Below, piece by piece: positions 15,456-23,668 of a stretch of 64,000 nucleotides of DNA. Made by a program: the position numbers and the translations under genes. The stretch covers positions 149,553-213,552 of the forward strand of contig JACRCL010000012.1 in NCBI GenBank assembly GCA_016219015.1, in the 5' to 3' direction. Position 1 is the stretch's first letter; each line of letters begins with the position of its first letter. The notes beneath the pieces were generated by a model. That model made no database searches. It had not been told where the DNA came from and worked only from the letters and a program-made list of their open reading frames with translations. This DNA comes from Deltaproteobacteria bacterium (GTDB lineage Bacteria; Desulfobacterota; GWC2-55-46).

Positions 15456-15974
15456 TTATTTCTGCTGGGCCGGGGAAATGAGCATGCTCATGCTCCGGCC
15501 TTCGAGCCTTGGCGCGGACTCCATGGCAGCCACTTCCTTTAGCTCTTCCGCCACCCTTTTGAGCATCCCCATGCCGAGGTCCGTGTGCGTTATCTCCCTG
15601 CCCTTGAAGACTATCGAGACCTTCACCTTGTCCCCCTCTTCGAGGAACCTCCTGATGTTGCGGAGCTTGAACTGGAAGTCGTGCTCCTCGGTCTTGCCCC
15701 GGAGCTTGACCTCCTTGACATGGATGACGGTCTGCTTCTTCTTGGCGTCCTTCGCCTTCTTGCTCATCTGGTACTTGAACTTGCCGTAGTCCATTATCCG
15801 GCATACCGGCGGCGCCGCCGTGGCCGCGATCTCCACGAGGTCAAGCCCCACGGACTCGGCGGAGGCCAGCGCGTCTTTCGTGGCCATAACGCCAAGCTGG
15901 TTGCCGTCGGCGTCGATGACCCTGACCTGCGGTACCCTGATAGCCCTGTTTATCCTTACCGTCTCTTTCGCTAT
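15456..15974 (-). CDS. infC: Translation initiation factor IF-3, with AUA start codon
   Basis: 172 aa. The N-domain begins (M)AKETVRINRAIRVPQVRVID; the linker and C-domain contain PPVCRIMDYGKFKYQMSKKA and KVKVSIVFKGREI. The first ATG in frame (15887) would delete 29 conserved N-terminal residues. The full domain starts at ATA (15974-15972), preceded by GGGAGGTGA at good spacing. That ATA overlaps the thrS stop as ATAG. Rare start codons are characteristic of infC, because IF3 discriminates against them and so controls its own synthesis (established for AUU in E. coli). Confidence 0.95.
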   Translation of the reverse strand: MAKETVRINRAIRVPQVRVIDADGNQLGVMATKDALASAESVGLDLVEIAATAAPPVCRIMDYGKFKYQMSKKAKDAKKKQTVIHVKEVKLRGKTEEHDFQFKLRNIRRFLEEGDKVKVSIVFKGREITHTDLGMGMLKRVAEELKEVAAMESAPRLEGRSMSMLISPAQQK

Positions 15975-17911
15975 AAAAACTCACCTCCCTCGGGTCTATT
16001 CTCTTCCTTTATAATACCTATGAAATCCTCGACTGAAAGCGGCGACAGGGTCTCCCCTCCCCTTTTCCTCGGGGCCACCCTGGAGTCCTTCTCCTCGTTG
16101 TCCCCTACCACGAGCTGGTAAGGTATCTTCCTCAACTGCGCTTCCCTGATTTTAAAGCCGAGCTTTTCGTTCCTGATGTCGAGCTCGGCCCTGATGCCCT
16201 CGGCCTTGAGCCTCTTTACGACCCCTTCGGCGTAGGCGTCGTTCCTCTGCGTGACCGTCAATACTATCGCCTGCACCGGAGACAGCCACACGGGGAACGC
16301 GCCCGCGTAGTGCTCTATCAGGCAGCCGAAGAACCTTTCGAGCGAGCCCATGAGCGCCCTGTGTATCATTATGGGCCGGGCTTCGGCGCCGTGCTCGTCC
16401 CTGTAGGTGACGTCGAACCTCTCGGGGAGGTTGAAGTCTACCTGGATGGTCGAGCACTGCCAACTCCTTCCTATGACGTCCTTTATCTTTATGTCTATCT
16501 TCGGCCCGTAGAATACGCCCTCGCCGGGGTCTACGCTGTATTCAAGCCCCTGCGACTCGAGCGCGCCCTTCAGTGCGGCCTCGGCCTTCGCCCAGTTCTC
16601 CAGCGAGCCGACGTACTTCTCGGGCCGGGTGGACAGGTATATGTCGAACTCCTTGAACCCGAACGATTTAAGGATATAAAGCGTAAACCTCAAGACCCCC
16701 TTTATCTCGTCTTCAAGCTGCGAAGGGGTCATGAATATGTGGGCGTCGTCCTGCGTGAACCCGCGCACCCGCAGGAGCCCGTGCAGCACCCCTGAGCGCT
16801 CATACCTGTAGACCGTGCCGAGCTCGGCGTAGCGTATGGGGAGGTCCCTGTAGCTCTTAAGCCTGCTCTTGTATATCTGTATATGGAAGGGGCAGTTCAT
16901 CGGCTTTACGATATAGTCCTGCCCCTCCACGTCCATCGGGGAGAAGAGGTTATCCCTGTAAAAGTCCCAGTGGCCGCTCGTCTTCCAGAGGTCTATCAAC
17001 GCTATATGGGGGGTATAGATGATGTCGTACTCGCCCTTTACGTGCTCCCCCTTCCAGAAGTCCTCGATGAGTCTCCGCACCGTGGCGCCGTTAGGGTGCC
17101 AGAGGACAAGCCCCGCGCCGACGGATTCGCTCATGGAGAAGAGGTCGAGCTCGCGCCCGAGCTTCCTGTGGTCCCTCCTCTTCGCCTCCTCGATCCTGTC
17201 GAGGTGCTCCTTCAGGGCCTCCTTCGAGCCGAAGGCCGTGCCGTAGACCCTCTGGAGCATCTTGTTCTTCTCGGAGCCCCTCCAGTACGCGCCGGCCGTG
17301 CCCGTGAGCTTGAAGGCCTTTATCCAGCCGGTGGAGGGCAGGTGCGGCCCCCTGCAAAGGTCCGTGAAATCAGCCTGCCTGTAGACGCTCACGGTGTCGT
17401 CTTTAAGCTCGTTTATTATCTCTACCTTGTAGCCCTCGCCCATCCCGGAGAAGAGCTCGACGGCGTCTTTCCTGGGGATGACCTCGCCGATAAAAGGGAA
17501 GTCGGCCTTTATTATCTCCCGCATCTTCGCCTCGATCTTATCGAGGTCCTCGGGGGTGAACGGCCTTTCGGTGTCGAAGTCGTAATAGAACCCGTCCTCT
17601 ATGGCAGGGCCTATCGCGAGCCTTACGTTACTATATAGCGCCTTTACCGCCTGCGCCATTACATGGGAAGCCGAATGGCGGCAGACCTCAAGGCCCTCCT
17701 TCGAATCGAGCGTGACAGGCTCGACCTTTACGGGGCGGCCCGTGGAGTCCTTAAGAGAGCTACGGAGGTCCCTCATCTGGCCGTCGACCTTTACGGCAAC
17801 GGCCTTTTTCGAGCTCCCCGCCGCGTGTCCTTTAAGGACCTCGAAGAAGGACACCCCCTCGTTAAAGCTCTTCTCCTCCCCGTCGGGGAAAACAACGTTT
17901 ACCAATTGCAA
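15971..17911 (-). CDS. thrS: Threonyl-tRNA synthetase
   Basis: 646-aa full-length enzyme. It has an N-terminal TGS domain (1-62), an editing domain with HSASHVMAQAV, and a class II core with KPMNCPFHIQIYKS and motif 2 RYERSGVLHGLLRVRGFTQD. The anticodon-binding domain is at the C-terminus (PVWLSPVQAIVLTV). The start is TTG at 17911, with AAGGCAGG just upstream. No T-box motif (GGTGGNACC-type) is visible in the leader. Stop overlaps the infC start. Confidence 0.98.
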   Translation of the reverse strand: MQLVNVVFPDGEEKSFNEGVSFFEVLKGHAAGSSKKAVAVKVDGQMRDLRSSLKDSTGRPVKVEPVTLDSKEGLEVCRHSASHVMAQAVKALYSNVRLAIGPAIEDGFYYDFDTERPFTPEDLDKIEAKMREIIKADFPFIGEVIPRKDAVELFSGMGEGYKVEIINELKDDTVSVYRQADFTDLCRGPHLPSTGWIKAFKLTGTAGAYWRGSEKNKMLQRVYGTAFGSKEALKEHLDRIEEAKRRDHRKLGRELDLFSMSESVGAGLVLWHPNGATVRRLIEDFWKGEHVKGEYDIIYTPHIALIDLWKTSGHWDFYRDNLFSPMDVEGQDYIVKPMNCPFHIQIYKSRLKSYRDLPIRYAELGTVYRYERSGVLHGLLRVRGFTQDDAHIFMTPSQLEDEIKGVLRFTLYILKSFGFKEFDIYLSTRPEKYVGSLENWAKAEAALKGALESQGLEYSVDPGEGVFYGPKIDIKIKDVIGRSWQCSTIQVDFNLPERFDVTYRDEHGAEARPIMIHRALMGSLERFFGCLIEHYAGAFPVWLSPVQAIVLTVTQRNDAYAEGVVKRLKAEGIRAELDIRNEKLGFKIREAQLRKIPYQLVVGDNEEKDSRVAPRKRGGETLSPLSVEDFIGIIKEENRPEGGEFL

Positions 17912-18011
17912 ACCTGCCTTGTTTTTAAATCAATAAAAGGCATCATCCACCGCGGATATCGGGAACGTGCATACCGGCCCGACAGTGGCATGATACCTTA
18001 TCGGAAACAGA

Positions 18012-18086
18012 TGGTAGGCACGGGCGGTTTCGAACCGCCGACCTCTACCGTGTCAAGGTAGCGCTCTACCCCTGAGCTACGCGCCT
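18012..18086 (-). tRNA. tRNA-Val (anticodon GAC)
   Basis: 75-nt cloverleaf with encoded CCA. Acceptor AGGCGCG/CGTGCCT, anticodon arm CTACC-TTGACAC-GGTAG, T arm GGCGGTTCGAAACCGCC. Lies about 100 nt upstream of thrS. Confidence 0.97.
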
Positions 18087-18147
18087 GAAGTATCAAAAAC
18101 CGCTTGAAATCCACATAGTTGCAATTAAACAATTGTACCGGAAATAA

Positions 18148-18226
18148 TAAAAAAACGCCTCTTCAAAGCCCGTCCCGGTGGCCGGTCGGGAAAAGCCTAT
18201 CCGATAATGGCTTTATGGAAGGCGTT
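18148..18226 (-). terminator. Large multibranched hairpin with terminator T-run
   Basis: On the minus strand AACGCC and GGCGTT close a structure that encloses two further hairpins (AAGCC...GGCTT and CCCG...CGGG) and is followed by seven T. It terminates the saccharide cluster at its 3' end; the branched interior is larger than a simple terminator needs. Confidence 0.75.
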
Positions 18227-18285
18227 GAAGCAGCATTGGATTTTATCACAACAGTTTACACTGTCAAGGATAATTATTAAGGAAT

Positions 18286-19077
18286 TCAAAGGGATATTTT
18301 AAAAAAGGAGGGGGGCTTCCTGTCCCATAATTTTCCGAGCCTGCGGAACTCGGCCATGCGGCAGGCGAGGAACGCCTCGGCAAGGCCGCTACCGCCGCTC
18401 ATGAGCGAGTAATACCTCGAAAGGCCGGAGGCCGCGCCGCTCAGGTCCAGCATCTCAAGCTGCGACCTGTGCTCGGCCAGCGCCCTGTCCTTAAGCGCGC
18501 TCATGGGCGTTATGTCTACGAGGAGGTTGAAGGCGGGCAGAGGCGTCCAGATGCCGTAGGAATAGCACATGGTGGCAGGGGCAGACCTTGCCCTCGACGC
18601 CAGCAGGAATATGCGGCTTGCCGCCATGTGGTCAACGTGGTTATCCATGAAAAAAGGGAGGAAGACCGCCTCCGGCCTTATCTCGGCGAGGATATCGGAC
18701 AGCTCCGTTACGGTCTTGTATGTCGGGGCGAGCTCGCCGTCCCTGTTCTGGAGGAATATGAGCCTGTCTATGCCGACTATTCCGGCGGCCCTCCTGGCCT
18801 CTTCCTTCCGGATAGCTACAAGCTCGTCTCCCGTCGTCTTCCTGCCGCCTTTTCTCCCGTCGGTCATGTAGACCGACGTGACCTTCGCGCCGCGTCTCTT
18901 ATACAACTGCAGCGTCCCTCCGCAGCTGATGATGTCGTCGTCAGGGTGCGGGGAGAGTATCAGGACCTTTTTTTCGTTCAACCCCTCCGGCCTCGAAGCG
19001 CGTAGACCCCGGAACGGGTCCAGGGAGCGCTTGATACATTCGGGCGCAAACCGTCTGTACAGGTTCCGCAGGAACAT
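18286..19077 (-). CDS. PIG-L/LmbE-family deacetylase
   Basis: 263-aa zinc-dependent N-acetylglucosamine deacetylase-like protein. The metal motif is VLILSPHPDDDIIS (about 38-51) and the second histidine site is DNHVDHMAAS. The family removes acetyl groups from sugar amines, e.g. in GPI, mycothiol and bacillithiol synthesis. AAGGAGG lies 6 nt before the ATG. It is the last gene of the 18-34 kb saccharide cluster; the exact substrate is unknown. Confidence 0.92.
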   Translation of the reverse strand: MFLRNLYRRFAPECIKRSLDPFRGLRASRPEGLNEKKVLILSPHPDDDIISCGGTLQLYKRRGAKVTSVYMTDGRKGGRKTTGDELVAIRKEEARRAAGIVGIDRLIFLQNRDGELAPTYKTVTELSDILAEIRPEAVFLPFFMDNHVDHMAASRIFLLASRARSAPATMCYSYGIWTPLPAFNLLVDITPMSALKDRALAEHRSQLEMLDLSGAASGLSRYYSLMSGGSGLAEAFLACRMAEFRRLGKLWDRKPPSFFKISL

Positions 19078-19093
19078 GGCCGCCTCCTTGGCT

Positions 19094-19239
19094 GGCTGCT
19101 AAAAAACTCAAAATTCGAAGAGGCTGCTCAAAAAGTCTAAGATGCAAGGAGTCGAAAAGCTTGGAAATGAATCGTACCTTGTAGTCGCAATGGCGAATTT
19201 TGAAGACGACGCCGCAGATTGGGCTTTTTCAGCAGCCTC
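19094..19239 (-). repeat. Repeat A copy 3
   Basis: Complete copy on plus: GGCTGCTAAAAAACTCAAAA, GAGGCTGCTCAAAAAGTC, GATGCAAGGAGTCGAAAAGC, and the end GGGCTTTTTCAGCAGCCT. It fills the gap between the PHP and deacetylase genes. Confidence 0.9.
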
Positions 19240-19854
19240 TTAATAGCCTTTGCCGTAGACCCCCCTGTAGCCGCCCCTTTTAAGCGTCTCTATGAAGTTA
19301 GCGTAATTTACATCGGTGTCAAATTCGGTATAGCACCTGCCTACCTCGTCCTTGCTGTGCGAATCGCTCCCGCCCGTGGTGGGCAGGCCAAGGGCCCTGG
19401 CCGCGCTCATGGCCCTGTGGTTATCGTCCCTGCTCGTATGCCCGTTGCATGCCTCTATGGCTGATATCCCACCGACCTTGCCTATCTCGGCCTGGAAGAG
19501 GAGCCACTCCCTGAAGGGGTGCGGCACGACCACGGCCCCGTTCCGCTCGTTCACGAGCCTCACTATCTCTATGACAGGCAAATGGAGGCCGAACTGCCGG
19601 AGGTCGTCCTCTTTTATGCCGAAGAGCAGCACGTGCCCCTCTGCCGCGGTATACTCCGCCCCGCTGAAGACCATTATCCTGTCCCTGTACCTGCGGCGGA
19701 GCATCTCGACCCTCCCCTGGTCGGTAAAGGACTGGTGCTCGGTAAAGGCGATGCCGTCGAGCCCGGCCTCTATGGCCTTCTCCACGGACTCCTCCGGGGT
19801 AGCGGTGCTGTCCGGGCTGAAGACCGTATGGTTGTGCATGTCTATAGTTGTCAT
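19240..19854 (-). CDS. PHP-domain metal-dependent phosphoesterase
   Basis: 204-aa PHP domain with all the usual metal motifs: IDMHNHTVFSPDS, FTEHQ, VVPHPFR and TGGSDSHS. It probably hydrolyses a phosphoester, perhaps a sugar or nucleotide phosphate of the cluster. The start at 19854 is chosen because it follows an AAGG motif and avoids overlap with the upstream gene; a start at 19893 is also open. Repeat A begins directly at its stop. Confidence 0.9.
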   Translation of the reverse strand: MTTIDMHNHTVFSPDSTATPEESVEKAIEAGLDGIAFTEHQSFTDQGRVEMLRRRYRDRIMVFSGAEYTAAEGHVLLFGIKEDDLRQFGLHLPVIEIVRLVNERNGAVVVPHPFREWLLFQAEIGKVGGISAIEACNGHTSRDDNHRAMSAARALGLPTTGGSDSHSKDEVGRCYTEFDTDVNYANFIETLKRGGYRGVYGKGY

Positions 19855-19867
19855 TCGCGCCGCCTTA

Positions 19868-21619
19868 TTACGCTGAAAGTTTGAGTATCTCACTTTTAAG
19901 CATGAGCCCGTAGCCTTCGAGCAGCGCCTTGAAGCGAGGCCCGTCGGGCGTGGCCCTCATCTCCCTCTCCGCGAACGTGCAATAGCCCAGCCTGTACGCG
20001 AGGTAGGCGAGCGAGTAGAAAGGCAGCCTCGCCGCAACATCCTTATCACCGGTAAGGGAGATATACCTGCCCATGAGCCGGGCGGAGCTTGATCCGTCGA
20101 GCCCGAACTCGACAAAAGCCCCGGCCACGTCCCACGCGATATCCTGCGCGCACGGGAAGAACTGGTCTGAGTAATGGTCGAAGCCGTCTGCCTTTATGTA
20201 CCCATGCCCGGTGTCTATCCACTCATGCGGGAGCATCCTGCCGTCCACCTCCGAAGGGGGGCTGTCCTCCACAATTTTGCGGAACCCCCTTAAAGGACTC
20301 AGCCTCCCGGCCCACTCCTGCCCGAGGCCGAGGAGGGTATTGCGCTCGGCCATGCCGTACAACTCGTCAAAAGCCATGTCCTTGCGCGCCGGGAGATTAT
20401 TCCTTATGAAGGCGAGGTACTCGCCCATCCTGTCGAGCAGTTCCGGGCGGATACTGCCTTTCGTTACGGGCCTGCCTTGCTCGAAGCCTACATCGAGGAA
20501 GCCGTTCTTAAGGCCGTGGACCTTCTGGACAAAGCCCGCCCCGGAAAGCCTCCCGGCCCTTGAAAGCTTTATCCTCCCGTAGCGCCCGAGCCCCGCGAAC
20601 CGGAGCAGCCTTTCCCCCCCTGAGCCGTCGTCGAAGAGGTACTTCCTCTTCTCGTGATACGGGTCCACGGCCGGATAGTCGGAGCTGTCCTCGAAGAAAC
20701 GCCCCCTCCAGAAACCGGCCGAGACGTCTATTGGGGCCGAAACCCCGGCCAAATCGGCAAGCCTTCCGCTTTTTACCCAGATATCCCCGAAGCTCCCTGT
20801 ATACTTCCTGTGCCTTTGCCATCTCCGCCTGGCGGACTCTGAAAAAAAATTCGCCCCGTCCGGCTCCCAGCTCGGGAAGATGACTATCCTCTCATCCGGT
20901 ATCCCGAGAGAAGAGAGGCAATCGGCAACGCTCGACAGGGACGTGCCGCTAAGCCCCGGCCCCTCGTCGACTATCAGGTAATAATCGGCGCGCGTCACTG
21001 GAAGCTCGCTGGCAAGCCCGCTCGATAATATCACCCTGCGGTTGAAGGGGTGCTCCCTGGGCCTCAAGGTAAAGGGCGATACTGCGCACCCTCTGTCCTC
21101 AAGGACGGCCGCGACAACCGATGAAAGGCTTACGCCTATTGAACGGAGCCCGATGCAGGCCGCCCTTTTCGGCCTGTTCTCGGCAAAAAACCTCCTGGCC
21201 GCTTCAAGATACGTCTCCGGGTAGAGCCCGTAATGCGCGAACCCTTCGGGCTCGCGGAGCGTTATGTCGCCGGGCAGGTCGAATCTAAAGAGCCCCTGTA
21301 TAGCATCCCTCAGCATGGAGGCCCACTTCATTGGGCCGTCTCCGTCCCCGCCCCTTTCCACCTTCTCCCATGAAGAGCGGAGTATATGCCCTGCAATCAC
21401 CCCTGCCTCATCGAGGGCGCGGGTCATATCGTTCCGGGTGTCCTCCTGGGGGCATACGGCGTCCATGACGCCGGAGGCGAACTCCCCCCATTCGATAAGT
21501 GCCTCTACCGCGTCCCCGTGGCAGAAGGCGCCTTCATCAAAACGCCTCAGGAGCGCCAGCAACCTGCTCATGCAACCGCGCGTCGTTGCCGTGCTCTCGG
21601 CCTTTCTGTAGACTATCAC
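19868..21619 (-). CDS. Unrecognised 583-aa protein with PRTase-like core and kinase-like tail
   Basis: No full-length family recognised. Residues about 165-260 look like a phosphoribosyltransferase fold: KRAACIGLRSIGVSLSSVVA, then the PRPP-loop-like YYLIVDEGPGLSGTSLSSV. The C-terminal third has HGYIKADGFDHYSDQFFPC and AQDIAWDVAGAFVEFG, reminiscent of aminoglycoside-phosphotransferase-type substrate loops. The first 150 residues are largely helical. The start overlaps the FemAB-like gene's stop by 4 nt (ATGA), so it is cotranslated with the sugar cluster. Possible role: making or loading a ribosyl or phosphosugar unit. This is inference from motifs only. Confidence 0.6.
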   Translation of the reverse strand: MIVYRKAESTATTRGCMSRLLALLRRFDEGAFCHGDAVEALIEWGEFASGVMDAVCPQEDTRNDMTRALDEAGVIAGHILRSSWEKVERGGDGDGPMKWASMLRDAIQGLFRFDLPGDITLREPEGFAHYGLYPETYLEAARRFFAENRPKRAACIGLRSIGVSLSSVVAAVLEDRGCAVSPFTLRPREHPFNRRVILSSGLASELPVTRADYYLIVDEGPGLSGTSLSSVADCLSSLGIPDERIVIFPSWEPDGANFFSESARRRWQRHRKYTGSFGDIWVKSGRLADLAGVSAPIDVSAGFWRGRFFEDSSDYPAVDPYHEKRKYLFDDGSGGERLLRFAGLGRYGRIKLSRAGRLSGAGFVQKVHGLKNGFLDVGFEQGRPVTKGSIRPELLDRMGEYLAFIRNNLPARKDMAFDELYGMAERNTLLGLGQEWAGRLSPLRGFRKIVEDSPPSEVDGRMLPHEWIDTGHGYIKADGFDHYSDQFFPCAQDIAWDVAGAFVEFGLDGSSSARLMGRYISLTGDKDVAARLPFYSLAYLAYRLGYCTFAEREMRATPDGPRFKALLEGYGLMLKSEILKLSA

Positions 21620-22635
21620 CGGGCCTCCAGACTGAAAGATTGGTGGGTTATCGTCAGCCTGTAATTCAACCTGTCCCTCGCGCCCCAGCGGTATTTGTGC
21701 CCCTCCCTGCCGCGAAGGAGGTCGGCCTCCCTGAGCCCCTCCCTTATCGCCTCCTCGATGGCGTGGAGGAAGATAGACCTGCCGGGGCTCAAACTCTTGA
21801 GTTCAGGGTTGAAGCCGCAGAGGTAAAAGTATTTGCGGCCTGCCCACACAAAGGAATAGAGCGCCGCCGCGTCCGTCCCGCCGATCCTCATGCGATAGAG
21901 CCTTAAAAGCCCCTCTTCGAGAAAGCCTTCGGCAACGCGCCTGTTGAAAGACCTTAGACTTTCATCCGACAGTACCCCGGCTTGTCCCTTTGTCTCCCAG
22001 CGCGAGCAGTGGAGCTTGAAGAGGCAGTCGATGTATTCTTTAAGGGTATCTTTATTTGCGGCGTCTATCGATACGCCCGGCCTTTTGAGGCAGTTTTTCA
22101 GATAGCGGAGCCTTTTCCTCGGCCTCGTGGAAAAACTTGAGTAGAAATTCCCGGACGACCCGGGAAGGTCGATCACGGGGCAGGCGTCCATTTGAAAGGC
22201 CCTGCGGAAGACCCCTTCGGGCATATAAACGGAAAGGAGCGGCGAGGAGGGCCTCAGCTCCTGAAAGTCGCATATGTCCCAGCTCTCCTTATCATCGAGA
22301 AGTGTATCGAACAGTAGCCTTACGCACGCGCCCTCGCTGCCCGGCTCGGCGATAATGTCGAGGTAATCGGATACGCCGTTGCCGGCGATATAGAGCCCCC
22401 TTGCACCGTCCTCCCCCGTATGGCCGTAGAGCGGGGCTATGCAAACGACCCTCCCCTCAGACCTTATTACGAAGACGCGGAGGTTACGCCCCGAGAAATG
22501 GCCGCACCACGGAAGGAGCCACCACGGCGACTGGAACGGGGTCGAGGAAGGGCACCTCTTCCAGAGCCCGGCCCACTCGGACTTTAACGCGCACAATCCA
22601 TCGGGCGAATTTATCTCGTCTATGGATAGTTTCAT
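21616..22635 (-). CDS. FemAB/CelD-like GNAT acyltransferase (BioF2-like domain)
   Basis: 339-aa protein with two GNAT-like halves typical of the CelD/FemAB group: FQSPWWLLPWCGHFSG near the start and the C-terminal core LYSFVWAGRKYFYLCGFNPE plus SPGRSIFLHAIEEAIREG. Members attach acyl or aminoacyl groups during exopolysaccharide or cell-wall synthesis. The start at 22635 gives a 4-nt ATGA overlap with the glycosyltransferase upstream; a start at 22650 is less likely. Confidence 0.88.
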   Translation of the reverse strand: MKLSIDEINSPDGLCALKSEWAGLWKRCPSSTPFQSPWWLLPWCGHFSGRNLRVFVIRSEGRVVCIAPLYGHTGEDGARGLYIAGNGVSDYLDIIAEPGSEGACVRLLFDTLLDDKESWDICDFQELRPSSPLLSVYMPEGVFRRAFQMDACPVIDLPGSSGNFYSSFSTRPRKRLRYLKNCLKRPGVSIDAANKDTLKEYIDCLFKLHCSRWETKGQAGVLSDESLRSFNRRVAEGFLEEGLLRLYRMRIGGTDAAALYSFVWAGRKYFYLCGFNPELKSLSPGRSIFLHAIEEAIREGLREADLLRGREGHKYRWGARDRLNYRLTITHQSFSLEAR

Positions 22636-23654
22636 GGCTTCCGCATGCATATCTTTTTATACGCCTCTATATACTTTGCCGCCATGACGGCGGAAGAGAA
22701 CCTCTTGCGGGCCTCCGCCATGCAGACCTCCGGGGAGATGCCTTTAGCGTCATTTATCGCCTTTGCCATATCGTCCGTATTTTTTACGAGAAAGCCCGTC
22801 CTGCCATGCTCGATGATCTCTTCGAGCGCGCCTATGCTGTTAGCGACCACGGGCGTGCCGCAGGCGAGGGCCTCCATGGCCACGAGCGAGCTCGTCTCGG
22901 GCACAAGGCTCGGCACTATCAGGCACCGCGCGGCCGATAAAAGCCTCCGCTTCCTTTCAAACCCCACGGGGCCGATGAACCGGCAGCCCTTCCCGAGTTT
23001 TGGGGCCAGCACCTCACGGAAGTACCTCTCGTGCTCAGGGTACGGGTAGACCTCGCCCGCTATTATAAGAGGTATGTCCGCTTCGCGCGCGGCGTCTGCC
23101 GCTATATGGAAACCCTTCTCGGGGCAGACCCTCCCGATGGATATGGCGAAGGACCTTTTAGCCGCCTTCAGCCTGAGCCTTTCCACCGGGACGCCGTTTT
23201 CTATGAGCGGGATGGACTCGAACCCGTGCATAGCCCTCCTCTGCGAACCGGATACGCAGTTGAAGTACGTACCGGGCCTCAACAAGCTGAACGCGTCTTT
23301 TCCGTACCATTCGAGCGGCAGGTGGAGGGTTACAAGCACGGGCACCCCCGGCTCCGGCAGATATGAGCGGAAATCCAGCCCGTGCATGTGGACGATGTCG
23401 ATCGCCTGTCCCTTCAGGGCCTTTCCTATGGCGGCCTTGAAGGCCGAATGCGCCCTCCTCCGGGCCTTTTCGTCTATGACGCCCGTTGGGGAAGGCATTG
23501 CGATAAGCTCGCCTTCAACTTCCGACCCTTCCTGGGCTATCACTATCGAGCGGTTGCCCGCGCGCACGATGGCGGCATCGAGCATATGGAGGACCTGCTC
23601 AGCGCCCCCGGCTGAACCGGCCCTTACGGGCGCGAACGGGTACGCCACGCTCAA
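22632..23654 (-). CDS. GT4-family glycosyltransferase
   Basis: 340-aa GT-B glycosyltransferase. It has an N-terminal Rossmann half with PVRAGSAGGAEQVLHML, the nucleotide-sugar half with ISIGRVCPEKGFHIA, and the E-x7-E-type motif in PSLVPETSSLVAMEALACG. The listed start is a TTG at 23654. The natural N-terminus for such proteins (KPITVLSVAYPFAPV) would need CTG at 23672, which overlaps the upstream stop as CTGA; no ATG or GTG is available there. Confidence 0.9.
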   Translation of the reverse strand: MSVAYPFAPVRAGSAGGAEQVLHMLDAAIVRAGNRSIVIAQEGSEVEGELIAMPSPTGVIDEKARRRAHSAFKAAIGKALKGQAIDIVHMHGLDFRSYLPEPGVPVLVTLHLPLEWYGKDAFSLLRPGTYFNCVSGSQRRAMHGFESIPLIENGVPVERLRLKAAKRSFAISIGRVCPEKGFHIAADAAREADIPLIIAGEVYPYPEHERYFREVLAPKLGKGCRFIGPVGFERKRRLLSAARCLIVPSLVPETSSLVAMEALACGTPVVANSIGALEEIIEHGRTGFLVKNTDDMAKAINDAKGISPEVCMAEARKRFSSAVMAAKYIEAYKKICMRKP

Positions 23655-23668
23655 TACCGTTATCGGCT

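Noticed and set aside
17912..18011. T-box leader for thrS
   Set aside because: No conserved GGTGGNACC or terminator/antiterminator pair is visible in the roughly 100-nt leader.
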